64,000 nucleotides of DNA from Proteiniphilum propionicum (GCF_022267555.1 NZ_CP073586.1:1975501-2039500), one strand, 5' to 3'; positions 39,453-49,209 are shown, counted from the first letter of the stretch. Numbers and translations are program-made. Notes: generated by a model not told the origin, from the letters alone.

Positions 39453-40027
39453 ACTTATTACTTAAAACTTAATTCTTATTCAGATCCATTATTTTACAGT
39501 TAAAAAACAATTAAATTACCGCATTGTAATTTTTTTCTTATCTTTCTTGTCTGTGACTTTACTGTTAACTTGATAAGATATTGTGCAATATATACTTTTT
39601 TTTTATCAGACAACGCTTTTTTCAATTAAAAAACAGGTAATTAAGTGCAATAGGGTTGAAAAATGTTATATTTGATTATAATTAACTATTCCTTCTTTTA
39701 GAATCTTCACTTTTACTCATAAAAGACGAATTGTCAGGCTGTGTGATTACACATCTTTATTTTCTTGATAATTCACTTAAATAATTAATGTACTTTAGTT
39801 TGTACATATATGCACAGTTTTAAAAACGACACACTTCCCTGCAGCTTAATTAACTTCAAAATTAGCAATATTATTTTAAAAAGAATTGTATTTTTTATAA
39901 AATTGATCTTAGTGTATCTTTTTTTTGAATGTTCCTTTACGGGATACGTTTATAAATTTTTCACCATATACATACTTTTACCTGAAAAATCATTAGTTTT
40001 GCACTAAATATAATTAATGAATAATTT
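39453..40027. promoter_or_regulatory. 575-bp divergent intergenic region
   Basis: Very AT-rich, no credible gene; the 65-codon frame at 39810-40007 is Phe/Ile-rich and unsupported. TATATTTG (39667-39674) and TAGTTTTG (39994-40001) on the plus strand both fit the -7 consensus; the second, 26 bp before the lipoprotein start, is the better candidate. No remains of a sensor domain are obvious upstream of the kinase. Confidence 0.4.
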
Positions 40028-41188
40028 ATGAACAGGGTGTTTGAAAGATTTGTGCTGGCCTTAATGATTGGAGGGCTATGTTTCTCATGTAAGCAGGGAG
40101 CTGCATTTAAAGTGGAAGGTAAAATAGAATCTGCAAAAGGTGATACTCTCTATCTTGAGCATAGAGGCCTGGGTGGTGTTGTACTTCTTGATTCTGCTGT
40201 GCTCAAAGAAAATGGTTCGTTTGCTTTTAAACAACCTGCCCCTCAAAACCCCGAGTTTTATCAGTTACGTATTGGCGATCAGAGAGTGGTTTTTACCGTC
40301 GATTCTTCAGAAACGCTTCATTTGCAGGCGGATGCTTCAAACTTATATAGTTCGTTTACCATAGTTGATTCTCCCACCAACGATCAGCTCAGAGAGGTAG
40401 ATGCACTTACTATTGCTGCTGCCGGGAAAATTACCGGTATTGAAAATCTGCATAAAGCAAAATCGATTGATGATATGACCTTTATTGCCCGGCTTGACAC
40501 GGTGCTGACAGAGTACAAGTCAAACATATCTCGCATGATTCTGGGAAATCCATCGAGTGCTGCTGCCTATTACGCCGTCTTTCAGAAGATAAACGACTAT
40601 CTGATTTTCAATCCCTATGATAAAAAAGATTATGCAATGTTTGGAGCAGTTGCCACATCATGGAATAGGTATTACCCCGAAACAGAGAGAACAAAACATC
40701 TGTATGAATTTGCCATGAACGCATTGAAGACTCGAAGGCAACAAGAGCAGCAGGCACGTCTGTTGGAAAAAGTGCCAGTTGAAACAGTAACCCGATTACC
40801 CGATATTGCGCTGAGAGACATGAACGGGGATAAGAAGGCTCTCTCTTCGCTTCAGGGTAAAGTTGTTCTGCTTGATTTCGTGATATATAATGCTGATTTC
40901 TCTCCAAAACACAATATGGGCCTTAATGCTGTATATTCACAATACAGATCGCGCGGATTTGAAATATATCAGATTTCGTTCGATTCTGATGAGCATTTCT
41001 GGAAAACAGCAGCTGACAACCTGCCATGGATTACTGTCCGCGATCCTCAATCTGTAAATACATGTTTACTGTCGATGTACAATGTGAGGGAGATTCCTAC
41101 AGGTTTTATCCTGAACCGTGAAGGAGATATTGTTGTTCGGATTGAAGACTTTTCAAAACTGAGTAATGAGTTGAAAAAAGTGTTGTAA
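40028..41188 (+). CDS. DUF4369/thioredoxin-like lipoprotein without CxxC
   Basis: 386 residues, predicted lipoprotein (GGLCFSC, C21). The N-terminal part (about 28-130) matches DUF4369-type domains (VEGKIESAKGDTLYLEH). The C-terminal AhpC/TSA-thioredoxin fold (about 252-386) is recognisable from GKVVLLDFVIYNADFSPKH and NVREIPTGFILNREGDIV. Where TlpA/ResA-type proteins have WCxxC, this one has YNADFSPKH, so the redox cysteines are missing. Probably a non-catalytic periplasmic binding or chaperone variant. Confidence 0.8.
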   Translation: MNRVFERFVLALMIGGLCFSCKQGAAFKVEGKIESAKGDTLYLEHRGLGGVVLLDSAVLKENGSFAFKQPAPQNPEFYQLRIGDQRVVFTVDSSETLHLQADASNLYSSFTIVDSPTNDQLREVDALTIAAAGKITGIENLHKAKSIDDMTFIARLDTVLTEYKSNISRMILGNPSSAAAYYAVFQKINDYLIFNPYDKKDYAMFGAVATSWNRYYPETERTKHLYEFAMNALKTRRQQEQQARLLEKVPVETVTRLPDIALRDMNGDKKALSSLQGKVVLLDFVIYNADFSPKHNMGLNAVYSQYRSRGFEIYQISFDSDEHFWKTAADNLPWITVRDPQSVNTCLLSMYNVREIPTGFILNREGDIVVRIEDFSKLSNELKKVL

Positions 41189-41203
41189 AACATACGTAGG
41201 ATA

Positions 41204-41235
41204 TTTGTTTTATCAGAACAAAGTTTTTATCTTTG
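41204..41235 (+). promoter_or_regulatory. greA promoter, full -33/-7 match
   Basis: TTTG (41204-41207), 20-bp spacer, TATCTTTG (41228-41235): an exact match to the Bacteroidetes housekeeping promoter (TTTG, N19-21, TAnnTTTG). A transcript from here would start near 41242 and carry a leader of about 95 bases before greA. Confidence 0.75.
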
Positions 41236-41248
41236 TAGCAATTACATC

Positions 41249-41305
41249 ATGGAAAAAGGGAGTTCCGGTCTTATGAAAAGGCCGGAATTCTTTTCTTTAT
41301 GTTAA
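41249..41305 (+). promoter_or_regulatory. greA leader: 18-codon ORF over a terminator-like hairpin
   Basis: An 11-bp stem GAGTTCCGGTC/GGCCGGAATTC with G-U pairs (41260-41270, 41280-41290), loop of 9, followed by TTTTCTTT, resembles an intrinsic terminator between the greA promoter and gene. An ATG at 41249 opens an 18-codon frame (MEKGSSGLMKRPEFFSLC) that covers the whole hairpin and stops at 41305. If translated it could control the hairpin. Alternatively the hairpin simply ends the upstream lipoprotein transcript. Confidence 0.5.
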
Positions 41306-41336
41306 GTTTTCACTAAGTTAAACAGGAGAAAAAATT

Positions 41337-41807
41337 ATGTCTGTAACTTACATGACCGAAGACGGACTTCGGAGATTAAAAGAAGAGTTGATAGAGATGG
41401 AATCTGTACAGAGACCTGAGATATCGAGACAGATTGCCGAAGCCAGAGATAAGGGAGATTTGTCAGAAAACGCGGAATATGATGCCGCCAAGGAGGCACA
41501 GGGAATGCTTGAAGCAAAAATATCACAGATGAAAGGCCTTATTGCAACTGCCCGCCTGATAGATGAAAGCGCTATAGGTACTGATGAGGTTAAGATAATG
41601 AACAAGGTGACCATAAAAAACGTGCAGACAAAAAAACAGATGACCTATACCCTTGTCTCGGAGAGTGAAGCTGACCTTAAAAACGGTAAGATTGCTGTAA
41701 ACACTCCTATCGCTCAGGGCCTGCTGGGTAAGAAAGTGGGTGATATTGCCGAGATAAAAGTGCCATCGGGTATCATGACGTTTGAGGTGTTGGAAATATC
41801 TATTTAA
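41337..41807 (+). CDS. greA: Transcription elongation factor GreA
   Basis: Rescues backtracked RNA polymerase by stimulating transcript cleavage. 156 residues: N-terminal coiled coil with the acidic tip (ARDKGDLSENAEYDAAKEAQ, whose Asp and Glu reach the active centre) and the C-terminal FKBP-like domain (TPIAQGLLGKKVGD). AGGAG lies 8 bp before the ATG. Followed after 7 bp by the HIT gene. Confidence 0.97.
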   Translation: MSVTYMTEDGLRRLKEELIEMESVQRPEISRQIAEARDKGDLSENAEYDAAKEAQGMLEAKISQMKGLIATARLIDESAIGTDEVKIMNKVTIKNVQTKKQMTYTLVSESEADLKNGKIAVNTPIAQGLLGKKVGDIAEIKVPSGIMTFEVLEISI

Positions 41808-41814
41808 ATCAATT

Positions 41815-42207
41815 ATGGCTACAATTTTTAGCAGAATTATCTCCGGAGAGATTCCATCGTACAAGATTTCTGAAGATGATCGTTTTTACGCTTTCTTGGA
41901 CATCAATCCTATGGCAAAAGGCCATACGTTGGTAGTCCCAAAACAGGAGGTCGACTATCTTTTCGACCTGGATGATATGCTTTTGGCAGATATGGTTGTT
42001 TTTGCCAAAAAGACGGCAAAGGCTATAGAGAAAGCTATCCCGTGCAAAAGGGTAGGTGTGATGGCCATTGGACTTGAGGTGCCACATGCGCATATTCATC
42101 TGATCCCCATTCAAAAAGAGGGTGATATGAGCCTTGCCAATCCGAAACTTAAACTTTCGAAGGATGAGTTTGAGGAAATTTCGGAGAAGATACGGAATGC
42201 CTTTTAG
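41815..42207 (+). CDS. HIT-family hydrolase
   Basis: 130 residues from the ATG at 41815, directly after greA; an upstream in-frame ATG at 41782 lies inside greA. Histidine-triad motif HAHIHLIP near residues 98-105, with FLDINPMAKGHTLVVPK in the nucleotide-binding region. Belongs to the Hint/PKCI-like branch, which hydrolyses adenosine phosphoramidates or related nucleotides; the substrate is not known. The 292 bp after it (42208-42499) hold no recognisable feature. Confidence 0.93.
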   Translation: MATIFSRIISGEIPSYKISEDDRFYAFLDINPMAKGHTLVVPKQEVDYLFDLDDMLLADMVVFAKKTAKAIEKAIPCKRVGVMAIGLEVPHAHIHLIPIQKEGDMSLANPKLKLSKDEFEEISEKIRNAF

Positions 42208-42499
42208 CACAAGTAAAGCCTTTAGCACACATCAAATATAGTTAACTGTGTTAAACAATGGGCAAGTCACAGCTCATCGTTTTTGTTTTCATCCGGGAAT
42301 GAGTCCACTATAATTAACAATACTCATAAAGTTTTTACTTTTACAAACATAGTGACCCCTATATGTCTTTTTCATTGCATTGAGACAAAATAAATATTTA
42401 TATTCAGTGCATTATAATAACCATTTTTGATATTCAGGGTTTCATAACAGGCACATAAACTGTTATTGATATTTGCTGGTTATTAATGATACATATCTG

Positions 42500-43450
42500 T
42501 CAGATTTTCCTGATGCGGATACCTCTGACAAAATGACACTCCCCTTTTTCAAGAATCAGATCTGCGCGGAATCGTGTTGGGAGAATATTTTGTTCCAGAT
42601 TCGGAAGATTTATTTCGTCCCAAACCCTATTGGCAAACTTCAACAGTCTTTTCTCCGGATAGAAGGCATATTTATGAAAATAGGAGTCAGGGTCACGGAA
42701 GGCAGTCAGTTGTAATTTTTTAAATCTCTCCAAATACCATTCACGGAGATCCTTCTCACTTGCGTCCACGTAAATTGAAAAATCGAAAAAGTCGGATACA
42801 AACACACGTCTCTTCGGTTTTTTGTTTAAGGAAACCTGTAGTACGTTTATACCCTCAACAATAAGAATATCAGGCCGCTCAATGGCTTGCGTCCTGTCTT
42901 TTATTACATCGTAATAGAGATGTGAATAGACCGGCACCTCAAATGTGTCACGTCCCGATTTTACACTTGCGAGAAACGACAACAATTTTTTTGCATCGTA
43001 ACTTTCAGGGAATCCTTTTTTATTAAGTAATCCCCGCTTCTCCAGTTCATCGTTAGAGTACAAAAAACCGTCGGTAGTTATAAGTTCCACTTTCGGATGT
43101 CCCGGTGTCATAGAAAGCAACTTCTGAAGTACGCGGGCTGTAGTGCTCTTTCCTGCTGCAACACTTCCTGCTATACCTATGATGTATGGGATTTGTTTGC
43201 TGGTATTGACGAAAAACTGATCCCGTTCGTTGTGCAGGTTGCGATAGTGGGTTATATGGATCTGCAGAAGCCTGATCATAGGGATGTAAATGTCTTCTAC
43301 TTCACTTAGCGTAAGCGGTTCATTAAGTGCTTGCAGTTTTGTAAGGTCGATGTCCGATATGGGAAACATTGGATGTTCCTCCAGTTTACGCCACTCTTCA
43401 CGGGTGAAAGCACGAAATGGAGAATAGGTAACCTCGTAAGATTTATTCAT
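42500..43450 (-). CDS. coaA: Pantothenate kinase, type I (CoaA)
   Basis: Phosphorylates pantothenate, the first step of coenzyme A synthesis. 316 residues from the ATG at 43448-43450. GIAGSVAAGKSTTARVL is the P-loop; TTDGFLYSNDELEKRGLLNKKGFPESYD and DILIVEGINVLQV are type I hallmarks. A farther ATG (43484-43486) is rejected because a -7-like TATCTTTG (43472-43479, minus strand) lies between the two. Length matches E. coli CoaA. Confidence 0.95.
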   Translation of the reverse strand: MNKSYEVTYSPFRAFTREEWRKLEEHPMFPISDIDLTKLQALNEPLTLSEVEDIYIPMIRLLQIHITHYRNLHNERDQFFVNTSKQIPYIIGIAGSVAAGKSTTARVLQKLLSMTPGHPKVELITTDGFLYSNDELEKRGLLNKKGFPESYDAKKLLSFLASVKSGRDTFEVPVYSHLYYDVIKDRTQAIERPDILIVEGINVLQVSLNKKPKRRVFVSDFFDFSIYVDASEKDLREWYLERFKKLQLTAFRDPDSYFHKYAFYPEKRLLKFANRVWDEINLPNLEQNILPTRFRADLILEKGECHFVRGIRIRKI

Positions 43451-43530
43451 TTTAAGTCTGTTTTTTTGATGCAAAGATAATATCATATGTCCGATATGGC
43501 ATATTCACACGGAATAATCTTTATATCAGA

Positions 43531-43568
43531 AAGAAAAAACCGGTAATGATTGAATGATTACCGGTTTT
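43531..43568 (-). terminator. htpG terminator
   Basis: 12-bp stem AAAACCGGTAAT/ATTACCGGTTTT with a 9-base loop (43536-43568), followed on the minus strand by a run of six T. Separates htpG from coaA. Confidence 0.85.
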
Positions 43569-43597
43569 CTTCATCTTTTCCCAGATAGGCAGATTTT

Positions 43598-45496
43598 TTA
43601 TTGTATCATTTCAAAACTGCGTTTTACAAAATTACTAAGTGCCTCTCCTTTAAGCATTCCGTTAGAAAGGAGGGCCAGATCTAACATCTGCTTCAGCCTG
43701 GTATCGGAAGAGGCCTGTTCTATCAGTTCTTCTTTTTCTTTTCCTTCACTTTTGTTTATAAGCTCTTTTATTATTGGATGCTGCACATTCAGTACAATTT
43801 GATAGGTATCGGGCATCTCTCCGTAAAATGCCATCTGTTGCTGCATTACAGCCATCTCCTTCATTCTTCGTGAGAATTCGTTTTGGGTAATCTGAATAGG
43901 TTTGGATGATTCTCCAAGAGCTTTGAAATCAACGGCGAACTCCGTTTTTTCTATTATCGGCAGTTGTGATTTGATTGTTTCTGAAAGTGTTTCTTTCTGT
44001 TTGTCGCTTATATCAACTTTTTCTGCCTCCTCCTTCTCAATAATATGTTCTACTGTATCGCTATCGACTCTGACAAACCGGGTCTTCCCCATTTTTTGTT
44101 CCAGCAGGCCCATCCAGTGAACATCGAGTTGACCATCCATCATCAGCACATCGTACCCTTTATCCCTGGCAGCGTCTATATGCGCAAACTGTTCCTCTTT
44201 GTTGGCAGTATATAGGTAGATAATATCACCATTTTTATCAGTTTGTGCGCTTTTAACTAAAGTTTTATACTCTTCGGCTGTGAAGTATTTACCTTCAGTG
44301 TTTTTTAGTAGTGAAAATTTCACCGCCCTGTCATAGAACTTTTCTTCCGTGAGCATTCCGTACTCGATGAAAAGCTTCAGGCTATCCCATTTCTCTTCGA
44401 ATTGTGAACGCTCATTTTTAAACAACTCTTCTAGTTTGTCGGCCACCTTTTTCATGATGTGGTTCGATATCTTCTTCACATTGTTGTCGCTCTGCAGATA
44501 CGAGCGGGACACGTTAAGCGGAATATCGGGTGAGTCTATTACACCGTGCAGCAGTGTAAGAAATTCAGGTACAATGCCCTCTACAGAGTCCGTTACATAT
44601 ACCTGGTTGCTGTAGAGCTGTATTTTGTTGCGTTGCAGATCGATGTTGCTCTTTATCTTAGGGAAGTAGAGGATGCCGGTCAGATTAAAAGGATAGTCCA
44701 CATTGAGATGAATCCAGAACATTGGTTCATCCATTATAGATAGCGGGTAGAGACCACGGTAGAATTTCAGGTAATCCTCATCTTTCAATACGGCTGGTTT
44801 TTGTTTCCAGAGCGGGTTAACATCATTTATTATGTTATCCTCCCCTGTATCCACATAATTGCCATCTTTCCACTCCTGTTTTTTGCCGAAAACAACCGGT
44901 ACAGGAAGAAACTTGCAATATTTATTGAGGAGTGACTCAATTTTATCCTTTTCGAGAAAATCTTTATTCTCATCATCAAGATAAAGGATGATATCGGTTC
45001 CGCGTTCCTGCTTTTCAACCTCTTCCATTGTGAATTCCGGCGTTCCGTCGCAAGACCATTTCACGGCTGTTGCCTCTTCTTTATAAGATTTTGTTATGAT
45101 ATCCACTTTCTTCGCTACCATGAATGAGGAGTAGAACCCCAGGCCGAAATGGCCGATAATTGCATTGGCGCTATCTTTGTATTTGTCCAGAAAATCATTG
45201 GCGGATGATAGGGCAATCTGATTTATATACTTGTCAACCTCATCAGCTGTCATACCTATACCGCGATCTGAAATTTTGAGTGTTTTATTTTTCTTGTCGA
45301 TGGATATCCTGACTGACAAGTCGCCCAGTTCTCCTTTAAACTCTCCCACATCGGAGAGTGTTTTAAGCTTTTGTGTTGCATCCACAGCGTTTGAAACAAT
45401 TTCACGCAGGAAAATCTCATGATCGCTGTATAGAAACTTTTTAATAATGGGGAAAATGTTATCGGTAGTCACCCCAATCTGTCCTTTTTGTACCAT
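43598..45496 (-). CDS. htpG: Molecular chaperone HtpG (Hsp90)
   Basis: 632 residues, close to E. coli HtpG. GHKL ATPase motifs: SNAVDATQKL, DRGIGMT and GHFGLGFYSSFMV. The middle domain contains the conserved NVSRSYLQSD Arg loop. The C-terminal dimerisation domain follows (AVMQQQMAFYGEMPDTYQI). Single gene with its own terminator. Confidence 0.97.
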   Translation of the reverse strand: MVQKGQIGVTTDNIFPIIKKFLYSDHEIFLREIVSNAVDATQKLKTLSDVGEFKGELGDLSVRISIDKKNKTLKISDRGIGMTADEVDKYINQIALSSANDFLDKYKDSANAIIGHFGLGFYSSFMVAKKVDIITKSYKEEATAVKWSCDGTPEFTMEEVEKQERGTDIILYLDDENKDFLEKDKIESLLNKYCKFLPVPVVFGKKQEWKDGNYVDTGEDNIINDVNPLWKQKPAVLKDEDYLKFYRGLYPLSIMDEPMFWIHLNVDYPFNLTGILYFPKIKSNIDLQRNKIQLYSNQVYVTDSVEGIVPEFLTLLHGVIDSPDIPLNVSRSYLQSDNNVKKISNHIMKKVADKLEELFKNERSQFEEKWDSLKLFIEYGMLTEEKFYDRAVKFSLLKNTEGKYFTAEEYKTLVKSAQTDKNGDIIYLYTANKEEQFAHIDAARDKGYDVLMMDGQLDVHWMGLLEQKMGKTRFVRVDSDTVEHIIEKEEAEKVDISDKQKETLSETIKSQLPIIEKTEFAVDFKALGESSKPIQITQNEFSRRMKEMAVMQQQMAFYGEMPDTYQIVLNVQHPIIKELINKSEGKEKEELIEQASSDTRLKQMLDLALLSNGMLKGEALSNFVKRSFEMIQ

Positions 45497-46096
45497 AAAT
45501 ATATACTTTTTTGGTTTATAAATTGGTTATTCTATTGTTATTCAGTTATTTTGTCGCAATTTGCCTTTTATTAATTCGTTAAACGGATATCAAAAATAAC
45601 TTACATCGCCGAATAACGATAAAGAATTAAATAATATCCGGACTCTGTAAGCGAATAACGTACAAAGCGCACTTATTGTTAAAAGCAAATATTGTGCCAT
45701 TATGTTAATATAAGCATCTAACTGTTTTTATGCGCTGATATGTTAATTCTATGTTTAACATATTTCATTATAAAGATTGCAGACTTGTTATTATTTAGAG
45801 TCATTTTAAAAAAGGGTTTATTTTGTTAGTATTGCAAAGATTTATATTAAACCTGTAGATATAGAAAATCTCAATCAAGCATCGATGCTATCAGGGGTAC
45901 CCTTGTGATAGCTATATAGGGCTGATAGTCAGCTTGTTTATTTTAATATTTTTTTTGTTAACACTAATTAATCGTTTTTACATCTAAAACAATTTTCGTT
46001 TTAAATTTATCTTTTTATATTTGCAGTGACAACAAACGGTCTTTTCTTGACGAAGAAAAAGCAACTGTTATTTAACACAATTAAAAGTCATCGCTT
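45497..46096. promoter_or_regulatory. 600-bp divergent region between htpG and the sigma factor
   Basis: No gene seen. TATATTTG at 46016-46023 (plus strand) fits the -7 element for the sigma-factor gene, with a TTTTC run about 20 bp upstream. A nested inverted repeat GCTATCA (45887-45893)/TGATAGC (45906-45912) encloses the palindrome GGGTACCC (45895-45902), in an otherwise AT-rich stretch: a candidate protein-binding site or leader hairpin. Confidence 0.4.
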
Positions 46097-46615
46097 ATGA
46101 AGACAAAAATTTCTTTCGAAAAGCAACTGCTTAGTCTGCAGGACAACATGTTCAATTTTGCATTGACCCTGACTGCCGACAGAGAAGAAGCCAAAGATTT
46201 GTTGCAGGAAACAACTCTCCGTGTATTAGACAACAGAGAGAAGTATTATGAGAATGTAAACTTCAAAGGGTGGGTATTTACCATAATGCATAATATTTTT
46301 GTAAATAATTATCGTAAGATTGTCAGAAGCCAAACTATTATTGATAAAACAGAAAATCTCTATCATCTTAATTTACCGCAGGATTCCGGTTTTGATACTC
46401 CCGACGGGGCATACACGATAAAAGAGATAAACAAGGCTATTAACAGTTTTACTGATGAGTATAAAATACCTTTCTCAATGCATGTTTCCGGATACAAATA
46501 TGAAGAAATTGCAAAGCACCTGGAATTACCTATAGGAACTGTAAAGAGCAGGATTTTCTTTGCAAGGAAAAGGCTTCAGGAATTACTAAAGGATTTCAGA
46601 TATTACTCCGAATAA
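46097..46615 (+). CDS. ECF-type RNA polymerase sigma factor
   Basis: 172 residues. Region 2 has LLQETTLRVLDNREKY and FKGWVFTIMHNIFVNNYRK; region 4 has FSMHVSGYKYEEIAKHLELP and IGTVKSRIFFARKRLQ. No anti-sigma gene follows; the next gene is lon on the opposite strand and a terminator comes 22 bp after the stop. Such lone ECF factors are frequent in Bacteroidetes; control may act on its own transcription or through a distant partner. Confidence 0.93.
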   Translation: MKTKISFEKQLLSLQDNMFNFALTLTADREEAKDLLQETTLRVLDNREKYYENVNFKGWVFTIMHNIFVNNYRKIVRSQTIIDKTENLYHLNLPQDSGFDTPDGAYTIKEINKAINSFTDEYKIPFSMHVSGYKYEEIAKHLELPIGTVKSRIFFARKRLQELLKDFRYYSE

Positions 46616-46637
46616 AATAATATCTGTATATAAAAGG

Positions 46638-46665
46638 AAACCTCTTCTGATTGAAGGGGTTTTTC
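46638..46665 (+). terminator. Terminator of the sigma-factor gene
   Basis: AAACCTCTTC pairs with GAAGGGGTTT (one G-U) around TGATT, followed by TTTTC. Confidence 0.75.
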
Positions 46666-46694
46666 TTTTATATAGCTTTCGGAGGATTACCTTT

Positions 46695-49172
46695 TTACAT
46701 TGTTGTCTTAGGTTTTTCTTTTATAGTGAAATCTTTTGGGTTTTCAACCTTTTTGTCTAATAGGGCAAGATCTATAACCTCCTTTACATCACTAATGTAA
46801 TGGAATGTAAGCCCCTTTAAATAGTCGTCCTTTATTTCTTCAATATCCTTTTTGTTCTCTTTGCACAGAATAATATCTTTGATACCAGCCCTTTTTGCTG
46901 CAAGTATTTTTTCGCGGATACCTCCTACCGGAAGAACCTTGCCTCGTAATGTTATCTCTCCCGTCATTGCCAGATTAGGACGCACTTTCCGCTGAGTAAA
47001 CATAGATACCAATGATGTAATCATTGTGATTCCTGCCGAAGGGCCATCTTTTGGTATAGCACCTTCTGGTACATGTATATGAGTGTTCCAGTTGTCGAAA
47101 ATATCAGGATTTATCTCCAACTCTTCAGAATGAGAGTGAATATATTCCATAGCTAACATAGCCGATTCTTTCATTACATCTCCCAAGTTGCCTGTAAGAG
47201 TGAGTTTCGAACCTTTTCCCCTACTTAGTGAACTTTCTACAAAAAGAATCTCGCCCCCAACTGCGGTCCATGCTAAGCCTGTTACAACACCTGCGTATTC
47301 ATTGCCCTGATAGCGGTCTTTGGAGTACTCTTCCCTGCCAAGATACTCTTTGAGGCCGGAGACTTTCAGCGATTTAGGGTATTCCTCATCTGCAGCAATC
47401 TTACGGGCAACCCTGCGCATAATCTTTGCAATTTTTTTATTCAATTCACGCACACCCGATTCACGTGTGTAGTTTTCAATGATCTTATGCAGTGTGGGTT
47501 TGGGTATGACAAATGCACCTTTTTTAACACCATGATTCTGGAGCTCTTTGGGAACGAGGTGACGATAAGCTATTTCAATCTTTTCCTCTGTGATATATCC
47601 ACCTACGTTTATCAGCTCCATACGGTCAAGCAGTGGCTGAGGAATTGAGTTTAAATTATTGGCTGTTGCTATAAACAGCACTTTCGATAAATCATAATCG
47701 ATGGAGAGGTAATTGTCGTGAAAAGTGGAGTTTTGTTCCGGGTCGAGCACTTCAAGCAACGCAGAAGAGGGATCCCCACGGAAATCATTCCCTATTTTAT
47801 CAACCTCGTCAAGTACGAACACGGGGTTTGATGAACCTGCTTTTTGAATATTCTGGATAATTCTTCCGGGTATCGCACCTATATATGTGCGCCGGTGTCC
47901 TCGTATTTCTGCCTCGTCGTGCAGCCCTCCGAGAGAAATGCGTACATATTTACGGCAGAGCGCTTCGGCGATAGATTTACCCAATGAGGTTTTCCCAACA
48001 CCCGGAGGACCGTAAAGACAGAGAATGGGCGACTTAAGATCACCTTTCAGCTTTAACACTGCCAGATGCTCAATAATACGTTCTTTAACGGTTTCCATGC
48101 CGAAATGTTCCCTGTCGAGCACTTTTTGAGCATTCTTAAGATTGAAATTATCCTTCGTATATTCACCCCATGGAAGATCAAGTATGGTCTGAAGATATCC
48201 GAACTGTACCGAATAGTCGGGAGACTGGGGATTTAACCGCTCCAGCTTTTGCAATTCTTTTTCGAATATTTCCCCCACTTCGGAACTCCATTTTTTGTTT
48301 TTGGCTTTCTTCCTGAACTCATCAATCTCTATCTGTTGAGTATTGCCACCCAGTTCTTCCTGTATGGTTTTTATCTGTTGCTGCAAAAAATACTCTCTCT
48401 GTTGCTGATTCAGGTCCTCACGGGTTTTCATCTGGATATTCATCTTTAGTTCCAGAATTTGTGTCTCGCGGTTGAGAATCATCAAAAGTCGGTATGCCTG
48501 TTCTTTTTCGTCATTTATATTCAGAAGATCCTGCTTTTCGTGGCTTTCTATGGGCAGGTTTGTCGCACAATAACTAATGAGCATATCTGAAAATGCCTCA
48601 CTTTTTATTGTCTGGATCAACTCTCTGGGGGGCTCACCCAACATGTGCAGCATATGAAGCATGGCATCGCGGATGGAGTCGAGAATAGCCCCGAACTCTT
48701 TATCTTCAGTCGATGCTTTCACATACTCCCTCAATTTAAACGTAGCCCTCATGTAAGGATCATTTTGTGTGATTTGCAACCACTCAAAACGTTTTTTTGC
48801 CTGCACGATAATGCTGAAGTTATTATCTGCAAGTTCAATAACACGCATCACCTCGGCAATTACGCCAATCTGATAAAGATCACTCTTCTCAGGATCTTCA
48901 ATATTTGTGTCTTTTTGGCATACAAGGCCTATATATCTTTGTTTCTTGCCAAGAGATCTGATCAATGCCAGCGATTTTTTTCTGCCGACCGAAATAGGCA
49001 GCGTGCTCCCGGGAAAAACTATTGTATTCCTCAACGGGAGCAGCGGTAAGGTCTCTTTCAGATGTGATTCATCAACCTCCGTATTGCCGTCAATAAAATC
49101 GCTGGTAATAAAAGAGATAACGTTTGTTTCAGAACCCTCATCACTTGTTGTATATTTTTTAAATGGATTCAT
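46695..49172 (-). CDS. lon: ATP-dependent protease Lon
   Basis: 825 residues. N-terminal substrate-binding LON domain (about 40-230), coiled coil, AAA+ module with GPPGVGKTSLG and VFVDEVDKI-like FVLDEVDKIG, and a C-terminal Ser-Lys protease domain: catalytic Ser in PKDGPSAGITM and Lys in EKILAAKRAG. Degrades misfolded and regulatory proteins in the cytoplasm. Full length. Confidence 0.97.
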   Translation of the reverse strand: MNPFKKYTTSDEGSETNVISFITSDFIDGNTEVDESHLKETLPLLPLRNTIVFPGSTLPISVGRKKSLALIRSLGKKQRYIGLVCQKDTNIEDPEKSDLYQIGVIAEVMRVIELADNNFSIIVQAKKRFEWLQITQNDPYMRATFKLREYVKASTEDKEFGAILDSIRDAMLHMLHMLGEPPRELIQTIKSEAFSDMLISYCATNLPIESHEKQDLLNINDEKEQAYRLLMILNRETQILELKMNIQMKTREDLNQQQREYFLQQQIKTIQEELGGNTQQIEIDEFRKKAKNKKWSSEVGEIFEKELQKLERLNPQSPDYSVQFGYLQTILDLPWGEYTKDNFNLKNAQKVLDREHFGMETVKERIIEHLAVLKLKGDLKSPILCLYGPPGVGKTSLGKSIAEALCRKYVRISLGGLHDEAEIRGHRRTYIGAIPGRIIQNIQKAGSSNPVFVLDEVDKIGNDFRGDPSSALLEVLDPEQNSTFHDNYLSIDYDLSKVLFIATANNLNSIPQPLLDRMELINVGGYITEEKIEIAYRHLVPKELQNHGVKKGAFVIPKPTLHKIIENYTRESGVRELNKKIAKIMRRVARKIAADEEYPKSLKVSGLKEYLGREEYSKDRYQGNEYAGVVTGLAWTAVGGEILFVESSLSRGKGSKLTLTGNLGDVMKESAMLAMEYIHSHSEELEINPDIFDNWNTHIHVPEGAIPKDGPSAGITMITSLVSMFTQRKVRPNLAMTGEITLRGKVLPVGGIREKILAAKRAGIKDIILCKENKKDIEEIKDDYLKGLTFHYISDVKEVIDLALLDKKVENPKDFTIKEKPKTTM

Positions 49173-49209
49173 AATATAACTTTCTCTGTAATAAAAACAG
49201 AAAAATAAG

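Noticed and set aside
39810-40007. 65-codon hydrophobic ORF upstream of the DUF4369 lipoprotein
   Set aside because: Very AT-rich region where Phe/Ile-rich frames arise by chance; the promoter for the next gene overlaps its end.
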